64,000 nucleotides of DNA from Henckelia pumila. Lineage: Eukaryota > Streptophyta > Magnoliopsida > Lamiales > Gesneriaceae. Positions 62,594 to 64,000 of this stretch are shown in pieces. The stretch lies in contig NC_133121.1 in the NCBI RefSeq assembly GCF_033568475.1, positions 133,084,375-133,148,374 on the forward strand. Reading direction: 5' to 3'. Positions within the stretch are counted from its first letter, which is position 1. Every line of letters begins with the position of its first letter. The notes beneath the pieces were generated by a model. That model saw only the letters and a program-made list of their open reading frames with translations, did not search any database and was not told where the DNA came from. The position numbers were made by a program, and so were the translations under genes.

Positions 62594-63096
62594 TTACATT
62601 GTGTCACTATCTGAATCATTGGTACATTCGAACCATTTCTTTATTGGTTTGTCTTCTTTGACAACTGCTTCTTCTGTCTGAATTGGTTGGCAATGTCCAC
62701 ATCTGTGAGTGAAATAATTGTTCCTAGTCTTTGACATAGCATTTGTTGAGTTTCTCTGGTCATGTCAACTCTTGCTTCATAAATCGGAGCTTCAAATTGA
62801 GCTAACATGGCTTAATCTTTCTTTTGGATGATCTCTTTGTGTCCAGTAGTTAATAAAATTTTACTAGATGCAAAATTTATTTTAACTTTTGAGTTTTCAT
62901 CAATCTTTTCAGTTTTGAGATCATGTCGATTAGTGTCTTTATTCTTATCTCCGGAAGTGTCGAGATATTCATTACTGGTTTCTCTTCATTTGATCCTTCA
63001 AATAAGAATTTTTCTTTATTTCTTCGGCATTGGATGTATATCATTGGTTGGTAGAATTTGTCATTATCCCAATCTGAAAGGATTGAATGAATACTC
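62594..63096 (-). pseudogene. 3' part of the last pararetroviral ORF (transactivator-like position), broken
   Basis: A frame open from 63096 down to a stop at 62877, then, after a shift, a second frame ending with an acidic tail at 62594. The second part carries C-x2-C (CGHC, codons at 62701-62690) near the C-terminus. Caulimovirid transactivator/viroplasmin proteins sit in this position just before the promoter and may carry a C-terminal zinc-binding motif; the assignment is by position and this motif only. The 5' part is separated by the LTR insertion at 63097. Confidence 0.45.
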
Positions 63097-63155
63097 TGTA
63101 GTAGCCCGTAACCAAAATCAGTAATTAAGGGATTAATCATAATTACTTGGGTTGA

Positions 63156-63425
63156 GTTCGGAAGCTCCAAAGGTGAGTTCGAAAGCTCCGATCAGGATCG
63201 GAAGCTCCGAACAGGATCGGAAGCTCCGATCGATATTACGTCAGGCATGATGTGTGGCAAGATCGAAAGCTCCGATCAGGATCGGAAGCTCCGATCACCC
63301 CTATCCGAAGTCAACAAGTGATATTTTGACACGTGGCAGATCAGGATCTTCGAAAGCTCCGATGGCAGGATCGGACGTTCCGATCGAGGTTCGGACGTTC
63401 CGATCAAGGATCGAAAGTTCCGATC
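63156..63425 (+). repeat. Array of about ten 17-nt near-palindromes in the LTR U3
   Basis: Units follow GATCGGAAGCTCCGATC with small changes (A for G at position 6, GTTC for GATC, and ACGTT for AAGCT in the last third). They are irregularly spaced over 270 bp and stop just before the TATA box. A G-box (CACGTG, 63330-63335), a TTGAC core just before it and an ACGTCA (63238-63243) are interspersed. The layout resembles a multi-site enhancer. Confidence 0.85.
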
Positions 63426-63431
63426 GTTGTC

Positions 63432-63439
63432 TATAAATA
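63432..63439 (+). promoter_or_regulatory. TATA box of the LTR promoter
   Basis: TATAAATA within GTCTATAAATAGAAGG, directly downstream of the near-palindrome array; it implies an RNA start near 63465. Confidence 0.7.
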
Positions 63440-64000
63440 GAAGGCCGAGACTTCACTTTCATTTGCCAATTCCGAGTTCTCCTTTCCTTTCTAGTCCTTT
63501 TGGAGCTGTTTTAGTCTTCTTAGGCTTGGTCCGGGGGTCGGCGAGGCGTTTGGTAGTCGTAGCGGAGTTGTGCCCAAGTTCTGGAGGCATCGACATCAAA
63601 GGGCTAACGACGGACGAAGGTATAGCTTTTGCTTCCTATAAATATTTAGGAGTATGCAATAGCTTAGTTAAGGCTTTTAGAGCACTTTAATGATAGTAGT
63701 ATCATTTGGCAGTGTAGAGCAGACTATAGGCGTGGACCTAGAGTTGGTAGAGCTTGCACTGTTTTGAGGTACGGAAGTACTGTTCGAGATATCCTGACTG
63801 AGTATGCATGTATTATGTGACTGCATGGTTTATATGTCATTGATTTATGCTGCATTCATTTGCATCTTGCTGTATCTCTTTCGAGATGTCTGTTAGTAGG
63901 GTTGTACCCTATCCTGTTAGTGGATGGACTTCCATCGATTTGGGTCCGGCGTATCCACGGTTATCTCGGTATGGGAGCCACCTCCTGAAGCGACGGCACA

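Larger units (their letters stand above)
58400..63096 (-). mobile_element. Endogenous pararetrovirus (Caulimoviridae-like), defective integrated copy
   Basis: Minus-strand viral order can be read from 63096 to 58400: decayed tail of the last ORF, TATA and AATAAA of the full-length RNA promoter/terminus, a leader, a tRNA-Met primer binding site, a small ORF, movement protein, a short coiled-coil ORF and coat protein. This is the arrangement around the origin of caulimovirus-type genomes. Reverse transcriptase/RNase H and protease are missing, because the copy stops just after the coat protein. Stops and frameshifts mark it as an old, non-functional integrant. The right end is cut by an LTR retrotransposon at 63097. 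Genus cannot be fixed without the polymerase. Confidence 0.85.
63097..64000 (+). mobile_element. LTR of an LTR retrotransposon, running off the window
   Basis: The LTR appears to start at TGTAGTAGCCCGTAACC (63097) immediately after viral coding sequence. It carries a TATA box (63432-63439), a GC-rich transcribed part and no gag/pol within the window. The 5' TG, the promoter layout and the abrupt junction inside a viral ORF support an LTR; Ty3/Gypsy type is a guess from general resemblance. The 3' end, internal region and target duplication lie beyond 64000. Confidence 0.7.

Noticed and set aside
63156-63425. Regular repeats considered as a CRISPR-like array
   Set aside because: Spacing is irregular, units are near-palindromes upstream of a TATA box in a plant LTR, and nothing else suggests a prokaryotic array.
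63427-63690. 87-codon open frame on the plus strand
   Set aside because: It lies in the transcribed part of the LTR just after the TATA box and shows no gag or other protein similarity.

Overview
This 64 kb window looks like a gene-poor stretch of a plant nuclear genome, most likely a eudicot. The sequence is AT-rich, genes have short exons split by GT-AG introns, and the space between genes is filled with microsatellites and small transposable elements. The recognisable proteins are plant-specific families (TCP, PRE-type small bHLH, PKS, HVA22) or plant members of wider families (ABCA, ASC-1). The species cannot be fixed from the sequence alone.

Genes. Seven host genes can be modelled. (1) Minus, 2130 to the left edge: first six exons of an ABCA-type ABC transporter, cut by the window edge. 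(2) Minus, 7001-5766: a 94-residue PRE-type atypical bHLH in two exons. (3) Minus, 16476-13961: a five-exon gene for a 148-residue protein I do not recognise, whose ATG is the last codon of its first exon. (4) Plus, 17794-20447: an HVA22/TB2-DP1 protein in five exons, divergent from gene 3, with an ABRE/G-box 180 bp upstream. (5) Minus, 27160-25994: an intronless class I TCP factor of the TCP14/15 type. (6) Minus, 42596-41232: an intronless PHYTOCHROME KINASE SUBSTRATE family protein. (7) Minus, 49687-45854: a four-exon ASC-1/TRIP4-type C2HC5 zinc-finger protein. PRE, TCP and PKS proteins are all tied to growth and light/hormone responses in other plants, but nothing here shows that they are co-regulated.

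Mobile DNA. Several small elements can be delimited to the base by their termini and target duplications: a tRNA-derived SINE (16911-17158), two complete non-autonomous Helitrons (29102-29383, 39721-40039) plus further Helitron 3' ends, three TTA-flanked Tourist-like MITEs (28134-28508, 44334-44459, 55861-56302), a diverged MITE copy with an internal 114-bp duplication (12529-13022), two hAT-like elements (31760-32264, 51275-51904), a long near-perfect foldback (12361-12510), and several long foldbacks of a second family.

Right end. From about 58400 to 63096 lies an endogenous pararetrovirus (Caulimoviridae-like) on the minus strand. In viral order it holds the decayed tail of the last ORF, a TATA/poly(A) promoter-leader region, a tRNA-Met primer binding site, a small ORF, a movement protein with one nonsense codon, a short coiled-coil ORF, and a broken coat protein with a zinc knuckle. 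The polymerase is absent. At 63097 an LTR retrotransposon has inserted into the viral copy; its U3 carries about ten copies of a 17-nt near-palindrome before a TATA box, and the LTR runs off the window.
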